Shown here in pieces: positions 1-11,919 of a stretch of DNA of 64,000 nucleotides (the first letter of the stretch is position 1; each line of letters opens with the position of its first letter). A program made the position numbers and the translations under genes. Below the pieces are notes generated by a model, which saw only the letters and a program-made list of their open reading frames with translations, made no database searches and was not told the DNA's origin. Source of the DNA: Epiperipatus broadwayi (lineage: Eukaryota; Onychophora; Udeonychophora; Euonychophora; Peripatidae). The DNA lies in contig JAQFVV010006701.1 of NCBI GenBank assembly GCA_028023455.1, forward strand, positions 1-64,000, given 5' to 3'.

Positions 1-1733
1 AAAATAATTTTTTTATTAAAATGAAGACCATAATAGAGTTGACAAAGATTATATTGTGGAAATGGGATGGAGCAGATTATGGGAAAGCTTAGGGTGGGGA
101 ATGGAAGGGGAAGGTAAAGTGGCTAACAGGTTTCTTTGGGCATAGTTGCTGAGAGAGTCCTGACTCCATTTAAGGAGAAGTCATCACACATCACATCACA
201 TATGTTAAATAGACCCTATAGATTGCAACTTGACCAAAGAATGTGAGATTAATAATGCAAAAAAATTTAAACAAACCTCATTATCCAAACATATATAATC
301 TGCTCTGAAAGCAGACCAGTAAATAGTCAACTATATCTTCCAGATTCTTGATCAAGTTACCATCATTGTTGTCTATATAAACATATGACCATAGATAAAT
401 CTACTTACACCTTCATTGTTAAACGGAGTTGCCATGACTACAGGTTGAGATTGTTGACATCTTAAGGGTTAATTGTTATTATGCACTCCATTTAAAAAAG
501 TAATTTTTTATATTAAATAGTCAACATATTTTCGAAATGTTGTGCCCTGGCCTAATTCCTTCATACCAAAAGCATAGTATGATTAGCATTTAATTTAGAA
601 TAAAACAGTCAGATAGGTGATCAATTCATTTTTTAATCCATATAATTTTAAATCCACTGTGTGGTGTATTATATTTAAAAATAGAAATAATCAAAGCAGA
701 AAAGGTTTGCATTGTAAAAGCATAAATTAAAGGACTGGTTGTATTTATTATTTAAAAGTTTTTTTTCACATAGTCATTAAACAAATCTTTCACTTCTTCA
801 TGATTTATATTTATAGATGAAGAAATGCATGAAATGTGAAGCATTCTATCTTTTATACTAGAATCATTAAAACTAATCTAATTGAACAATTTTTTGCTCA
901 CTACTTCATGAGAAATTCAAGGGTTAGAAGTAATAGAAGTTGGAAAAATCCAGAAATAATTTGTTGCAGAGGGGGTTATTCTCCCACTGCATCCAACAAT
1001 AAAAGACAAAATAACTAAGTCATTACATAATTTAATTATTATAGTCTAGGAATCTTTCAAATCAATACTTATAAAGTTTGATGTAGACTTAATTTCATAA
1101 AATATATTTTTTTAGGTAATCATTCAATTTACAATAAACACGAATTACCTAAATTCTGGACTTGCAAATAAGCCTATAAGTCATTAGATATATCATGTTT
1201 TATTGAAATTAAGACTGGGTCTTATATTAATTTTTGCTCCAAAAGACATTCTAGGACTTATTTTTAGAGAATGTTTTCTTTTTTTATGTAAAAAACTTTA
1301 GATTTACTCCAAGTACATATATATATATTTCTTCAAATACTTTTTACAGAAAGCTATAAGATTCTTACCCTGGAGTCCTCCACATTTCCTCACTTGTAAT
1401 CATGGGAATAGGCTTTTTTTGCACTCATCTTACCTGGGGATCAAAATATTATTCCATTTAAATTTAACATTAAATTAAGTATTAATTGAAGACTTGTGAG
1501 ATAGGAGTGGTTACAGAAATCACTGCAATTAAGATTGATGATTTAATTACATTTGATTATTAAAATCACTTTCATTATCGAAAGACTTTTAGGAGAAAAA
1601 AATGTTTAAGAAATGAAGCAAATTTTTCTTTTATCTGAATATTTAAAAACTACCATGATAAAACTCTAAAACTAAATCAAGCGTTCTAAATTTATGTATT
1701 AAATATAAATAAAATAAGCACCTAAACATATAA
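1..1733. other. AT-rich non-coding sequence
   Basis: No recognisable gene, RNA or repeat boundary. Open frames here are under 65 codons and have no protein-like composition. A short TA run lies near 1317-1328. Confidence 0.6.
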
Positions 1734-1963
1734 AACAGGCAAAAACTCTCCATATAGTAGTGCCACCTTGTGCTAACCAGAGTAATCAATGGATGCCAGA
1801 AGGCTTGTGCAAAAAATCTCTATCTAGTGCTTACTCATCCAATATTCTCAGACTAGGATGAGTGGCCACTAGATAGAGATTTTATGCACAAGCCTTTTGG
1901 CATCCATTGATTACTCTAATTAGCACAAGGTGGCACTACTATATGGAGAGTTTTTGCCTGTTT
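1734..1963. repeat. Near-perfect palindrome, foldback repeat family C
   Basis: The two ends are inverted copies: CAGGCAAAAACTCTCCATAT on the left and its complement on the right, with about 105 bp arms meeting near 1848. Each arm carries the family C tail (TGATTACTC, GCACAAGGTGGCAC, ATGGAGAG). The centre of the left arm, read on the minus strand, begins with TAGTC then TGAGAATATTGG, which is where a hammerhead of the related 38.25 kb copy would cleave. The palindrome therefore looks like two inverted post-cleavage tails. A terminal module (GTGATCATGTGATGTTTAG) follows at about 1991-2010 and recurs near 5768. Confidence 0.8.
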
Positions 1964-2016
1964 ACTAACAGTTATGTGCTAGCATGAGATGGTGATCATG
2001 TGATGTTTAGTGGTTT

Positions 2017-2737
2017 AATATCTAAAAATATCTAAATAAAATTATAAATTGTTTAGTATACTGGCTTGTGGTAGATAAATTATTTCCCTACAGGTAGAAT
2101 CACATTTGTTGAAAATGGACGATGGGAAAATGTATAAATAACATATAATTTATATTATACCAATGATTTAAAGCAATTAATACCAATAATATTATTTATT
2201 TATATATTCATTATTTAATAATTCAATACATCCATCATGGGTTTCAATGGCCAAACAAAAGCCATCTATCTGGCTGATGATTTTAAATAGGACTTATATT
2301 TGGGGTAGGTCTTATATTATAAGCATCCTGCAAAATCATTCTAGAACCTATTTTCTAATTAGGTCTTATTTTTGGAGAAACAATAATTAGTGCTTGGATT
2401 TGTGTGTAATTAATATTAAAACAAAAGATCAGTCATTTTAACACATGATCCTTTTCTGTTGCTACATTTATTTTTGTTTTTATTACTGTATTTTAAATTT
2501 TTATTAATTTGAAATTCTAACCTGAAAATTTTGCTCTTTCATTTTCTTCTATTCACATTCATTTGTTTGTCTATTTTTATGATTTATTTCTGTAGTCTTT
2601 TGTGAACAAAGTGAGGATTTTATTTGTAGAGCAAATAATATGCATTTTATTTCATGATAAAAATAAAATGATAAAAAAATCAAGTCAAATGACACATGAC
2701 TTAATTTAATAAAGCTTGTATTTACAAATGTTATATA
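2017..2737. other. AT-rich non-coding sequence
   Basis: I see no gene or ordered repeat in this stretch. The minus-strand open frame at 2549-2749 is low complexity and unlike any family I know. Confidence 0.5.
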
Positions 2738-2885
2738 TAGAGCTCGCAAAATACGCTCTTAATAAGCTTTGAAAATATCCTCAACGCCAGACCAGTTTCT
2801 GCTTCTGGCATCGACAGTGAGGTGCCAAGATATGCAAGCATTAGATTAAAAATACCTGGACAAGCCCAGCACTTTATCTAATATA
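2738..2885 (-). repeat. Hammerhead repeat family B, partial copy
   Basis: On the minus strand this copy has the family B order: AATGCTGGGCTTG start, a GGCACCTCA approach to the ribozyme core, then an AAAGCTTATTAAGAGC end. The same order is visible at 60.7-60.9 kb. It has no coding capacity. The repeat lies directly next to a family A copy in the same orientation. Confidence 0.65.
2785..2822 (-). ncRNA. Hammerhead ribozyme-like motif (family B)
   Basis: Read on the minus strand: stem I strand CCUCA, core CUGUCGA, stem II UGC/GCA with a CAGAA loop, GAAA, a tiny stem III (A-U and C-G around UG), UC as cleavage dinucleotide, then UGGCG returning to stem I. Only core position A6 (here U) departs from the hammerhead consensus, so cleavage is probably lost. 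The architecture is known for retroelement type I hammerheads; activity here is inference. Confidence 0.6.
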
Positions 2886-2887
2886 TA

Positions 2888-3162
2888 ACTATTGAGTAGA
2901 AAATCTGAATTTTTGTCAGACATTCATATGTCTTCCAATCCAGATATCTAATCCAAATAGCCATATGGGACTGAACTAATATATGGTGTATCTGAATCAG
3001 CACTCATCAGTTGGTTCAGATTGTCATTTCCCATACAAATATACAATCAATGCTCAATTTTTTATTAAGATAGCAAATCCTTATACTTCAGTGGATAGGC
3101 TTTAATCTACTCCAACCTCCAACTCTTCAGCCATCTATAGCATTGAAAATCTGATGATAGAA
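2888..3162 (-). repeat. Hammerhead repeat family A, diverged copy
   Basis: Read on the minus strand it follows the family A order: a CATCAGATTTTCA start, a GGAGTAGATTAAAGCC block, CTTAATA, GAGCATTGATTGTA, then the CCAACTGATGA core. It matches the better copies at 6.06, 59.6 and 60.0 kb. It is not coding. Confidence 0.65.
2975..3022 (-). ncRNA. Degenerate hammerhead motif (family A)
   Basis: The first core box CUGAUGA is intact (complement of 3004-3010) and is preceded by ACCAA, the stem I strand of this family. Stem II is weak and the GAAA box has become ACAC, so it should be inactive. Confidence 0.5.
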
Positions 3163-3194
3163 ATCCCAAATCTCATGCTGATGCCAATATATAA

Positions 3195-3426
3195 TTGACG
3201 AATGATCTCATATCTACTAGCATTGTAATTTCAATAATAATAATTTACTTATTACCTACTTATTTATCTGTGAATGTATCTATTTGTGTATCTATCTATT
3301 TATCTATGTATTCATCCATCATCCATCCATTTATCCATCAATCCAAACACTTGCCTACCTATCTTCTCTTATATATCTCCCCCTCTCTCCATACTCCTTC
3401 TCCCTATCTTATCTATCTACCTATGT
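3195..3426 (+). repeat. Degenerate TATC/CATC simple-sequence tract
   Basis: Runs of TATC, CATC and CTCC tetranucleotides make a pyrimidine-rich block. The open frame across it is a consequence of the repeat (I, Y, L, S and P rich) and not a gene. Confidence 0.8.
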
Positions 3427-3429
3427 AGG

Positions 3430-4730
3430 CATGGAAGTATATAGTTGAGTGCATCACAGTAATTGTAGTTAACTTCATCGAATATAATCAATCATCTGAA
3501 AAGCTAATATACTGATTAATATAGAATTAATTTGGTATTATTGCTGTCACTTCTTAACATTGTGCTTAAACCTGGGTAAAAACTGATTGCTTCTTGTAAA
3601 GTAGATAAGAATTTGCTTACTCAAATATTTTCCGATAGAGTGTCATTTAATATCTGACAATAAAGAAATATCTAGTTATTTTTAATTTAAAAATATATTA
3701 AATTTTAAATCCAATTCAATCTGATGTGATTGGCTGAGTTACTTATTAACTAATTATAAAAATAAAATCATAATATGTATCAACTGTGAATATATGACAC
3801 GTGATTGAAATGCTCCTATAAATATTGAAGACACAGTTTTCATTTACTTTTAGCTTTTTATTTGCTTTGTAATTTTTATATTATGACTATTATTTTAATT
3901 CTAAAATTGGTTTAATTATTGAAACAAAACTAAAATTAAAGATAGACAGAAATAAAAGATAAATAAACCGTTCACATTAAGAAACGAGAGGTCTCTAAAG
4001 CGTGATGTAATACATTATATTAGAAGATAATTGATAAGTAGTAAATGAATTGTGTGCACTATATATTTCAACTAGAATGTATCAAGATCTGTTTTCCTGA
4101 TTTATTTATTTTAGTATTTTAAAACAGCTTACAATAAATGAGAGTCATTTTCCACTTTATTAATTAATTTATCACTTTATTAAATAAATTATAAATAATA
4201 ACATAGCTTAAACCACGACACATGCGCTTTACAGATAGAACACTATTTAAACTGAACATTCTCCTTTCCAAAACACAGGATAAAGTCTTTTTAAAAGATA
4301 GAATGGATCCACTCTACATTCACCCAAGCTATATGTATGGGCCATTCTGAAGCATTTGGAACTGAGACCTGAAGATTTTTGATTAATAACTTTACATTAC
4401 TAATCATATGATTTTTATAAATGAAGCTTGCGAAATTTAAACTATTTAATTTATTAATTAAAATTGTAGATCAAATGTAACATAATGTAATTGTAACATT
4501 TTATTATGCTTTAAAATGTGGATATTTTTTTTTTTTAAAATAAAAACAGATTTATATTAATTTAAAATTGAGCAAATATTTTGATAATTATTTACACCAA
4601 CAATGATATCACATGCTCTCTTATATGCTGACTTCTATGCTTCCAAGAGCAGTTATGTTGACATTACTCTAGGCCACAAATGTAAGTTTGGGTATAGTGC
4701 TTTAAAATGTTCATCCCATGAGTAATGGTA
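3430..4730. other. AT-rich non-coding sequence
   Basis: No gene, RNA or structured repeat recognised. Confidence 0.5.
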
Positions 4731-4945
4731 AGCTTGAGAAATCAATGAACACTAGATGGTGTAGCACAATACAATCTCATCTTCAGACTGATCAGTTATT
4801 TGCTTAACAAATCAATGAACATCAGACGATACAATGCAGTACCATTCCCAATAAACATTGTGTGATCACCATTTCTTATGTATCTATTGATTACTCTGGC
4901 TTGCACTGAGTGGCACTGCTGTATGGAGAGTTTTGCCTGTTTTAA
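4731..4945 (+). repeat. Foldback repeat family C, partial, with internal direct repeat
   Basis: The right part carries the family C tail (TGATTACTCTGGCTTGCAC, GAGTGGCAC, ATGGAGAG, GCCTGTTTT). The left part contains a block starting AAATCAATGAACA twice, at about 4738 and 4809. The pieces look like separate truncated copies side by side. Confidence 0.65.
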
Positions 4946-6054
4946 TATCAGTACCATTCCCATCTTTAGCTATCTGGAGCAGATGCTGTAGTGCTATAAA
5001 GTTCCTAATACGTTTAGTATCTATTGATCACTCACTTTACAATAAGTGACTTTAAAGTAAATCTGATCTCGGAATCAATCATTAATCTAAGCATAAAATT
5101 GTTCATTTTAAGGTTTTTAAATGTTCATACAAATGATCAAGTAATTATTTTTATTTCAAATTTCAATTTTGTCACAGTATATTTCATAATTTATATTGTC
5201 ACTCTTGCAGTGATAAATTTCACAAAATTACTTATCTCCATGTACCATCATAATCATCATAATTAATAACCAACTTCAAAAGTGAATAATTCTAACTCTA
5301 AAAGATAAAAGACTAAGAACAAAATGTTAATATGCATTATGTAATGAAAATGCAAGCTAATATGTGCACAAGAATACATTGTCATATAACTTCTGCTGGG
5401 AATCTTTTAGTCTGTTTTATTTTATTTCTTCTGATGCTGTCTTTAAATTTCTTTTGCAACAAATTTTACTTTTTAATTAAAAAAAATACTTTAATACTTT
5501 ATCCAATGATAATTTTCTATTGTATTATATCCTTATCTATATTTTCACAATGAAAGCAGTCAACATCACGTTTTAAAAAGATTTTGAGATATTTACTTTT
5601 TAAATAATATCTCACACTCTCTCATAAAAATCATGTTGAATTTCAGTTTAAAATACTTTCCAGGAAAATATCTCTACCCTTATAAAAATATTAATGCCAG
5701 TTGTCAAGAATTATTTAATTTCTTTTAAGCTTAAATCAGGCAAGTTATGAGAAAGCATAAGAAATGGTGATCATGTGATGTTTAGTGGTTCCTTTCACAC
5801 TTCCAATAGACATCTTTACAATAGGGTGGACATATCTGCTTTTGAAAGCACGTGAGAACTTAGATGATGCTGTTGTTAGTATTAACCTTTCTAGAAAAAT
5901 AGAAGTATAAAACCTACAATAATTATTAAATTGCAATGCCAAAAATAGATAAAAACTGATGTGCTATCAGATCTATATAACTGTGCAAGTGAATTAACCT
6001 TGATTTTAAACTTTACAGTTTAAATTTCATATTGTTAGCTTACTTAAAGATGTT
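4946..6054. other. AT-rich non-coding sequence with a family C end fragment
   Basis: Mostly featureless. A fragment near 5768-5790 repeats the family C terminal module (GATCATGTGATGTTTAGTGG). The small open frames at 5024-5266 and 5332-5553 are hydrophobic low-complexity translations that I do not accept as genes. Confidence 0.5.
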
Positions 6055-6375
6055 CAATTGGATAGATGGTTGAAGAGTTGGAGTATGGAGTGGATTGAAG
6101 CCTGTCCATTAAAATATGAAGATTGGCTACCTTAATATATATCTGAGCATTTACTGGACATATGTGTGGAGATGATAATCTGGACCAAGTGATGATTGCT
6201 GATTTAACATGAAATATGTATATTGGTGATTATTTATCTTTTCAGCATAAAGGGGTTCAAGTGTATCAGTGATATGAGATAGAGTGGTGAGTGGTGGGTC
6301 ATGTGAAAGTCTGTGCTCATATGCCCTATATATTACCTATATTGATACAGGTATATAATAAGCTTGTATTTCAGT
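6055..6375 (+). repeat. Hammerhead repeat family A copy
   Basis: It follows the family order: GGATAGATGGTTGAAGAG, GAAGCCTGTCCATTAAA, CTTAATATATATCTGAGCA, the ribozyme core at 6181-6228, then GTGGTGGGTCATGTGAAAG and AGTCTGTGCTCATATGCCC. The last block resembles a decayed tRNA B box; the 46.2 kb relative has the clearer GAGTTCAAGTCCC. It matches about two thirds of the 475-bp monomer defined at 59.66-60.13 kb. Confidence 0.75.
6181..6228 (+). ncRNA. Hammerhead ribozyme-like motif (family A)
   Basis: Stem I ACCAA pairs with UUGGU. The core reads GUGAUGA in place of CUGAUGA. Stem II is UUGCU with AACAU around GAUUU, followed by intact GAAA, a stem III of AUAUGUAU type, and AUA as cleavage triplet. 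The C3 to G change and the weakened stem II make activity doubtful. Confidence 0.65.
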
Positions 6376-7065
6376 TCTTACTTAAAGAAGTAAAAGTGGC
6401 TTTTAGATATATGAATATATTAGTTCCAACTTTAAATCTTAGTCTTACTGACAATGGCAACACCAGAAACCAATAGATATGGAAATGAAGATTTTATAAC
6501 AATGTAGTTAGTGTGCATTAATTTCTCAAACTTACAATACATAGTTCTGGGATGAAGATAATTGCTTTTGAAATCATTTATCATAAACAAAACTTTGAAC
6601 ATTTGTATTCAACCATCATTTTGTTATTCATTTTCTAAAATATTTTTATGGCAGAATGAAGCAATTTAATTTGTAAACTTTCATTTTTTCAACATCAATA
6701 ACTTGTAATGAATAATCTTTCAGTAGTGGTATAGTAAAAATTACACTACGTAAGTATTATTCATTATTGGATAATCTCTAGTCTAATGAATAACAAAAAT
6801 CATCTATAACTTGTACTCTTTCACAAACAATACTTTTGGAAACAATAATAGTACCTATTTGTGTTAGGCCAGTGCTAGTATTTGATGAAATGCCTGCCAT
6901 TCAGTATTAATGTTTATCAAATTTGAATTTATTACATTTCGTTTAATCTTAGGTACAGATTTAAAATTTTGAAAAATTCAAAGATATATTAATATTCAAA
7001 ATGTAATTATTTAATATATGCAAATATTTTTCATATAATAAAGATATATATGAGAAATAGTGACC

Positions 7066-7112
7066 TGGACCAACTAATAAGTATTGGTTCAGCATGAAAT
7101 GCATATTGGGGG
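7066..7112 (+). ncRNA. Degenerate hammerhead motif (family A fragment)
   Basis: GGACCAA is followed by CUAAUAA (two core changes), then UAUUGGUUCAGCAU, GAAA, UGCAUA and UUGGG. Stem I pairing CCAA/UUGG is kept. Only about 60 bp of the repeat is recognisable. Confidence 0.5.
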
Positions 7113-7156
7113 AATTTGTTTTTTATTGCATATTTATTTATAAGAATTTAAACGAA

Positions 7157-8226
7157 TACACCTGGGTCTCATTTTACGCGATAGATAGGTTCCTCAGAAA
7201 ACATGCGCAAAAGAAATCACACAAAAATAGACGTAACTTACCTTGAAAAAGGGGGGATACAGATTGTGATTTTTCAAAAATCACATAAAAGCAAAGCACC
7301 AACGTAAAATTACTTTAAAATTCGCGCAAAAAAATATAAGGAAATAAAATATGACTAATAAAAAATTTCAAATTTGAAAAAAATTGATACAAGACAAACT
7401 TTTTTTAACTATAATATTTAATTTTATTCAAGACAATATATTTTTATGCATAATTTACATTTTTTATACACGTTTTAATTATTATCGCTATTTGCCGATA
7501 AACAGGTTCATTTGCAAACTGGTAAAAAATCAGATTCTTCACAAGAGGAAATACAACTAGTGCCAACTTCACTCTCATGTTGTATTAATGGTTTTCTGGT
7601 GACAACATAATTAGTAATTAATCTAACAACTAAAAATTAAATTCTTATTTTTGTCTTTAATTTTTTAATTTTCAATTCTGTTTAAAAATCAAATTTCATT
7701 TCACATCACATTAATTTCAGGTCGCCTTAAGTAATTTTTAAATTGTTAATTACAATTAAAAATCAGATTTTAATTTTTAATTGTCAAATTTAATTGTGCC
7801 CACTGCTATTACTCACCTTTTAAAAATAAATTTACGGACACTAAATGATTAATAATTGATTATGTTCTTTTTTAAAAAGCAAAAACAGAATGTGATTTAA
7901 AATGCAAAATTAACACGCACAATATTTGAACAAATTTACATTATAATCTTGTAAAATTTAATGTGTATACATAAAATGTGGAAATCATGATTTTAATTTC
8001 ATTATTGCATAAAATCTTACTATTATAAAGCACTGAAAATATTGAAATTACTAAGATGAAAGTCGAATTCCAATAATGTGTTATTACTTTCAATATGACA
8101 TAAGTGCACAAAATTTATTATTTAAAGTAATAGCGCATTATCGGAGTTCAACTTCCAAAGAAACATGAATCACGTAACTTCAAAATTGCGTTAAATAAAT
8201 CCATGTAAAATGAGATCCAGGTGTAT
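7157..8226. mobile_element. Non-autonomous TIR DNA transposon, about 1.07 kb
   Basis: The ends are inverted: CACCTGGGTCTCATTTTAC on the left and GTAAAATGAGATCCAGGTG on the right, with one mismatch. TA flanks both sides (7157-7158 and 8225-8226), fitting a TA target duplication of the Tc1/mariner type or a related superfamily. The interior is AT-rich with small hairpins (GTGATTTTTCAAAAATCAC) and has no transposase frame. CG dinucleotides are enriched near the left end. Superfamily assignment is inference. Confidence 0.7.
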
Positions 8227-8964
8227 GTGGTAATATTGAGGTTATTCAATATATTTATAAAGATATTAAACGTAGGAGAAAGAAATGTGAATAATTACAT
8301 GTGGTTGTGTATTTAATTTTAAAAAATCAGATCGATTAATTTTTAATTGAGTTTTGAAATGTATATCTTTGCTAGAGACAATCTCTAGTTTAGTAAATGA
8401 TTAATAATAGTCATTACTTTATTTATCTAAAGTGGATGGTGTCAAAAATGTGGGTTGAGTTAATTTGACACTTGTAATTCAAAATGTAATATTCTCTATT
8501 ATAGGCTGATTATTACTTCAATCTTTTAATATTTTATCTATTTTTACTCATAAGTTATGGCCTTATTTATAATTAATGATCATTCAAATATTCCCAATAT
8601 ATGATTTTCCTGTGTGGTTCAATGCAGTGATAAAGATTATATTCTGGAGTATAAGGTTCTTGGATTGATTTTACGTTTGGCATTTTTTGTGCGTAAACTT
8701 CTTTTGAACTATTCTTTTTATTCATGAAAAAAACATGTTAATGTTTTGTACCATACATTTCAGAAGTGAAATCTTTTCAGTTAACCTAAGCGGCATTTAT
8801 TTTTTAAAAGCCACATATTTTCCATTTATTGATGTGTATTATAAAAATTTATTTTATAACTGACATTTCACAGTAAGTTTTTATACATAATAATTATTTT
8901 CAATAATAATTACTAACAATTCTTTGTTTAACAATAGAGAGATTTTAATTTTAGTGAAGGTAAT
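8227..8964. other. AT-rich non-coding sequence
   Basis: Nothing recognised. Confidence 0.5.
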
Positions 8965-8974
8965 AATTTAATGG

Positions 8975-9085
8975 TTTTTTTTTTTTTTTCACGTGTCATA
9001 GCATCAGCCGGGCGCGAACCCGCTAACCCGGGACAACCGCCTGTAAAGCAGCCGTCGCTGACCTCTCGACAACCAATGCTTGACA
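8975..9085 (-). mobile_element. tRNA-derived SINE, copy 1
   Basis: Read on the minus strand it is a tRNA-like body ending in an A-tract (the T run at 8975-8989). The B box GGTTCGCGCCC and an anticodon-like arm with loop CTTTACA are visible. TGTCA at 8994-8998 and TGACA at 9081-9085 extend the acceptor-like pairing outwards. A 9-bp target duplication, AATTTAATG, flanks it (8965-8973 and 9085-9093). The overlapping open frames on both strands are shadows of this GC-richer body. Confidence 0.85.
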
Positions 9086-9093
9086 ATTTAATG

Positions 9094-10009
9094 CTTTGTA
9101 GCTTGGAAATCATGAATACTCGAGTACTAAAAAGTAATAGTGTGAGATACGTTTGGAGAATCTTTAACTATTAAATACTCAGTCTTAAACAAGTGCGTTA
9201 AATTTATAACATTAATTAATTTCATGTTAATAATAATCTTTATGTAAGTGTCCCTAATTTACTTTTTTATCTTTTCTAGTCACGTGTCAGTCTTACATGG
9301 TTTTTCTTTATTTGGAAAGGCTTGCAGCTCTCTTTTGGAAATGCAATAGTAAACCATTAATTAGCAGTCTGTGAATTTCTTGCTGTAATAAATCTAAAAA
9401 AATATATTTTCTAATAAACGCAGTTTTGTTGTATAAAAGCGTAGATAAGATTCTATCGAAAAGCACACGATTAAGCATTAACAACGCCAGTGAGTGTGAA
9501 GAATTAATTTGTTAATAATTATTTGCTTTTCATTTGTGATATTAAATACATCTAAAGGCAATATTATAAATATTAACGCGTGAAAGTAGCCACACGTGTA
9601 TGTAATATATAGTAAAAATAATTTAATTATGAAATAATCTATATAAATGAAAACTATTTTATTTCCACTTATTGTAAAAAAAAAATGTTAATCTTATGGA
9701 AGGATTATTAATCATATATGTTTGGCAAAATATAAGATTAAAAAATCACATTTAATTTTCCTCCATACTTTTTATATTATTAATTTAATACAATAATTAT
9801 TTTGAAATTTTTTAATCTACTAATAAAAGTAAAACGCGGAGAGCAAAAAAAAAAAATAAACACATACCTAATCAGGATAGATTTTAAGTTACACTTGAAA
9901 AATAAACTAGCTATATATTATGAAATTGTGTAATTCTAATATGTATATGAAAAGATTGATGATAAAATATGAAAAAGGTTATTAAGAGGAAAATGTATGA
10001 GGATATACA
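9094..10009. other. AT-rich non-coding sequence
   Basis: No gene or repeat structure recognised. Confidence 0.5.
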
Positions 10010-10150
10010 CAGAGGCTAAACTCTCCATACAGTAGCGCCACTCAGTGCAAGCCAGAATAATCAATGGATGTTACGGTATGGAGAGTTTAGCCTCTGCGTA
10101 AACAGCTTGTTTAAGCATATAGAATGATAATCATATGATATAAGGCGATA
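10010..10150. repeat. Foldback repeat family C, short hairpin form
   Basis: A perfect 21-bp inverted repeat (10010-10030 against 10076-10096; arm begins CAGAGGCTAAACTCTCC) encloses the family C tail with GTAGCGCCACTCAGTGC. It is followed by the family terminal module GATAATCATATGAT. This is a cleaner and shorter foldback than the 1.73 kb palindrome. Confidence 0.8.
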
Positions 10151-11805
10151 TCTGTTAGAAAAAGATCTTAGCTTAGCTTACCCTTGAAAAACAATCAGTT
10201 GAAAATATTTAGTTTTTGGACATATTATGTGTAGATGTAATTCTGTAAAAATGCATGTATTATCTAAAAAAAAATATGATAAAGGAATGAAGAAGGTGGG
10301 CATCAATGAAGTGTATATATTCCATTATTATAATATTAAACTCACCTTTGAGGAAACTACAAAACTTTTTATGATAGGTCAATCTGAAAAAATATTATTT
10401 TTCTGATTTCTGATAACACGGTAGCATTTTCAACAACAACCATAAAAAGGATGGTAATTTTAAAAATCACCAGGAAATAAAAAAAGAGTAAGTAAACAAA
10501 ATAGTGTAAACAAATAAGAACAAAAAAATTACAATAATGTGATACTTGTAGCAGTTTGAAAGATAAGCAATTTAAATTTACATGAAATAAAGTTCCTTTT
10601 ATTTGAAAATGACAAAATAATGTTTGAAAATGTTTGAAAAGAATTCATTTATAACACGATATAAAATTTTTACAAAAAATTTGAAGAGAAGATCAATATT
10701 TAGGCAACTTTCTTTTCAATTTATGCTTCTCTCATATTTATTGTTTGTCTCTTAACTTACATAAATAATTCCAAAGAAAAAAAAAAAACCAGATGATTGG
10801 ATTCAGATGTTATTTGATCATAAAGTAAAAGTTTTTAGATACATTGTTATCAAATAACTATATGTTTAATTAAGTTGGAAAAGTTATTCATATCTTGAGT
10901 TTATTGGCAGTTTTTCAACTTTGTTTTAAAATAATAACAGACTAACTACTGTCTTGAGAGATAGTAATTTAAACATTAAGTAAAATCAAAACTAGTTGTT
11001 TTCTCCATTTCTAAATGTATTTTAGCAGATAATTAGCAGATTTCCTTGAGATTAATTTTACAAAGATTGACATTTTTCTTTAGAAAATCATTTAATGAAA
11101 ATTTTATTAATTTGAAGAAATTTTGTCAAAAAAAAAAAGATATTTATTATACGGGTATTTGTACAATAAATTTTTCATAATATTTCTTTTTATAATTTTG
11201 ACTGATGAACAGTAAGAAAACTGGTATTTTTTGAGCAGTTTAGCAGATTTTTTTCCAATTTTAAGAAAAATATTTTATTTCTATTTATCTATGCATTTTA
11301 AATCCATTAACTAATGATTTTTTTTATTCATCAGATTGAGTAAATTTTTCATCAGTTATGGATTTATTCATAAAAATTTTAAAGTAAAATAATCAGAATT
11401 GTTTTAATTTAGTTTTTAAAAATTGAATTATTTTATATTCAAATTATTCACATATAATAAACTATTTAAAATAAAATTCCTAACTGTAAACAAATGTAAG
11501 GATAATTGTTTGCAGTAAAACAAAATGATTATTTTTCAATCAATCACAATGTGTAGTCGCCATTGATTTCTCTTGCTATACAAGTAGAACTGATGATTAT
11601 TATTTTCTCTTGTCTTTTCTTCTTCTAAAATTGAATATTTATCAATAAAAATCTAAATTTAACCATATTATTAGTCAATAACTAAAAAATAATTGTAAAT
11701 AATTATGAAAAAATATATGTGTTCTACTTGTACTTGCCAAATGTCATTGATTTACAAATAGCAGATTAAGTGTTATTCACTTCTCTTGATTTGGTTTTTT
11801 AAAAA
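10151..11805. other. AT-rich non-coding sequence
   Basis: Long homopolymeric A and T runs. No gene, RNA or ordered repeat seen. Confidence 0.5.
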
Positions 11806-11810
11806 TTAAT

Positions 11811-11919
11811 TTTTTTTTTCATGTGTCATAGCATCGGCTGAGAAGTGAACCCACTACCCAGGGACAACTGCTTGTAAGGCAAGACAGTTGTGCTGACCTT
11901 CGACCACCAATTCTTGACA
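11811..11919 (-). mobile_element. tRNA-derived SINE, copy 2 (diverged)
   Basis: Same family and orientation as the 9.0 kb copy. On the minus strand it shows a decayed TTGGTGGTCGAAGGTCAGC A-box region, a CTTACAAGCAGTTG arm, GGTTCACTTCTC in place of the B box, and an A-tract (T run at 11811-11819). Several box positions have mutated. Flanking AAAAAT sequences may be the remains of a duplication. Confidence 0.8.

Noticed and set aside
2255-2290. CTGATGA at 2275 as a hammerhead start
   Set aside because: No stem II and no GAAA box within reach.
8928-9174. Overlapping open frames on both strands with varied composition
   Set aside because: They cover the tRNA-derived SINE; the apparent complexity comes from its GC-richer body.
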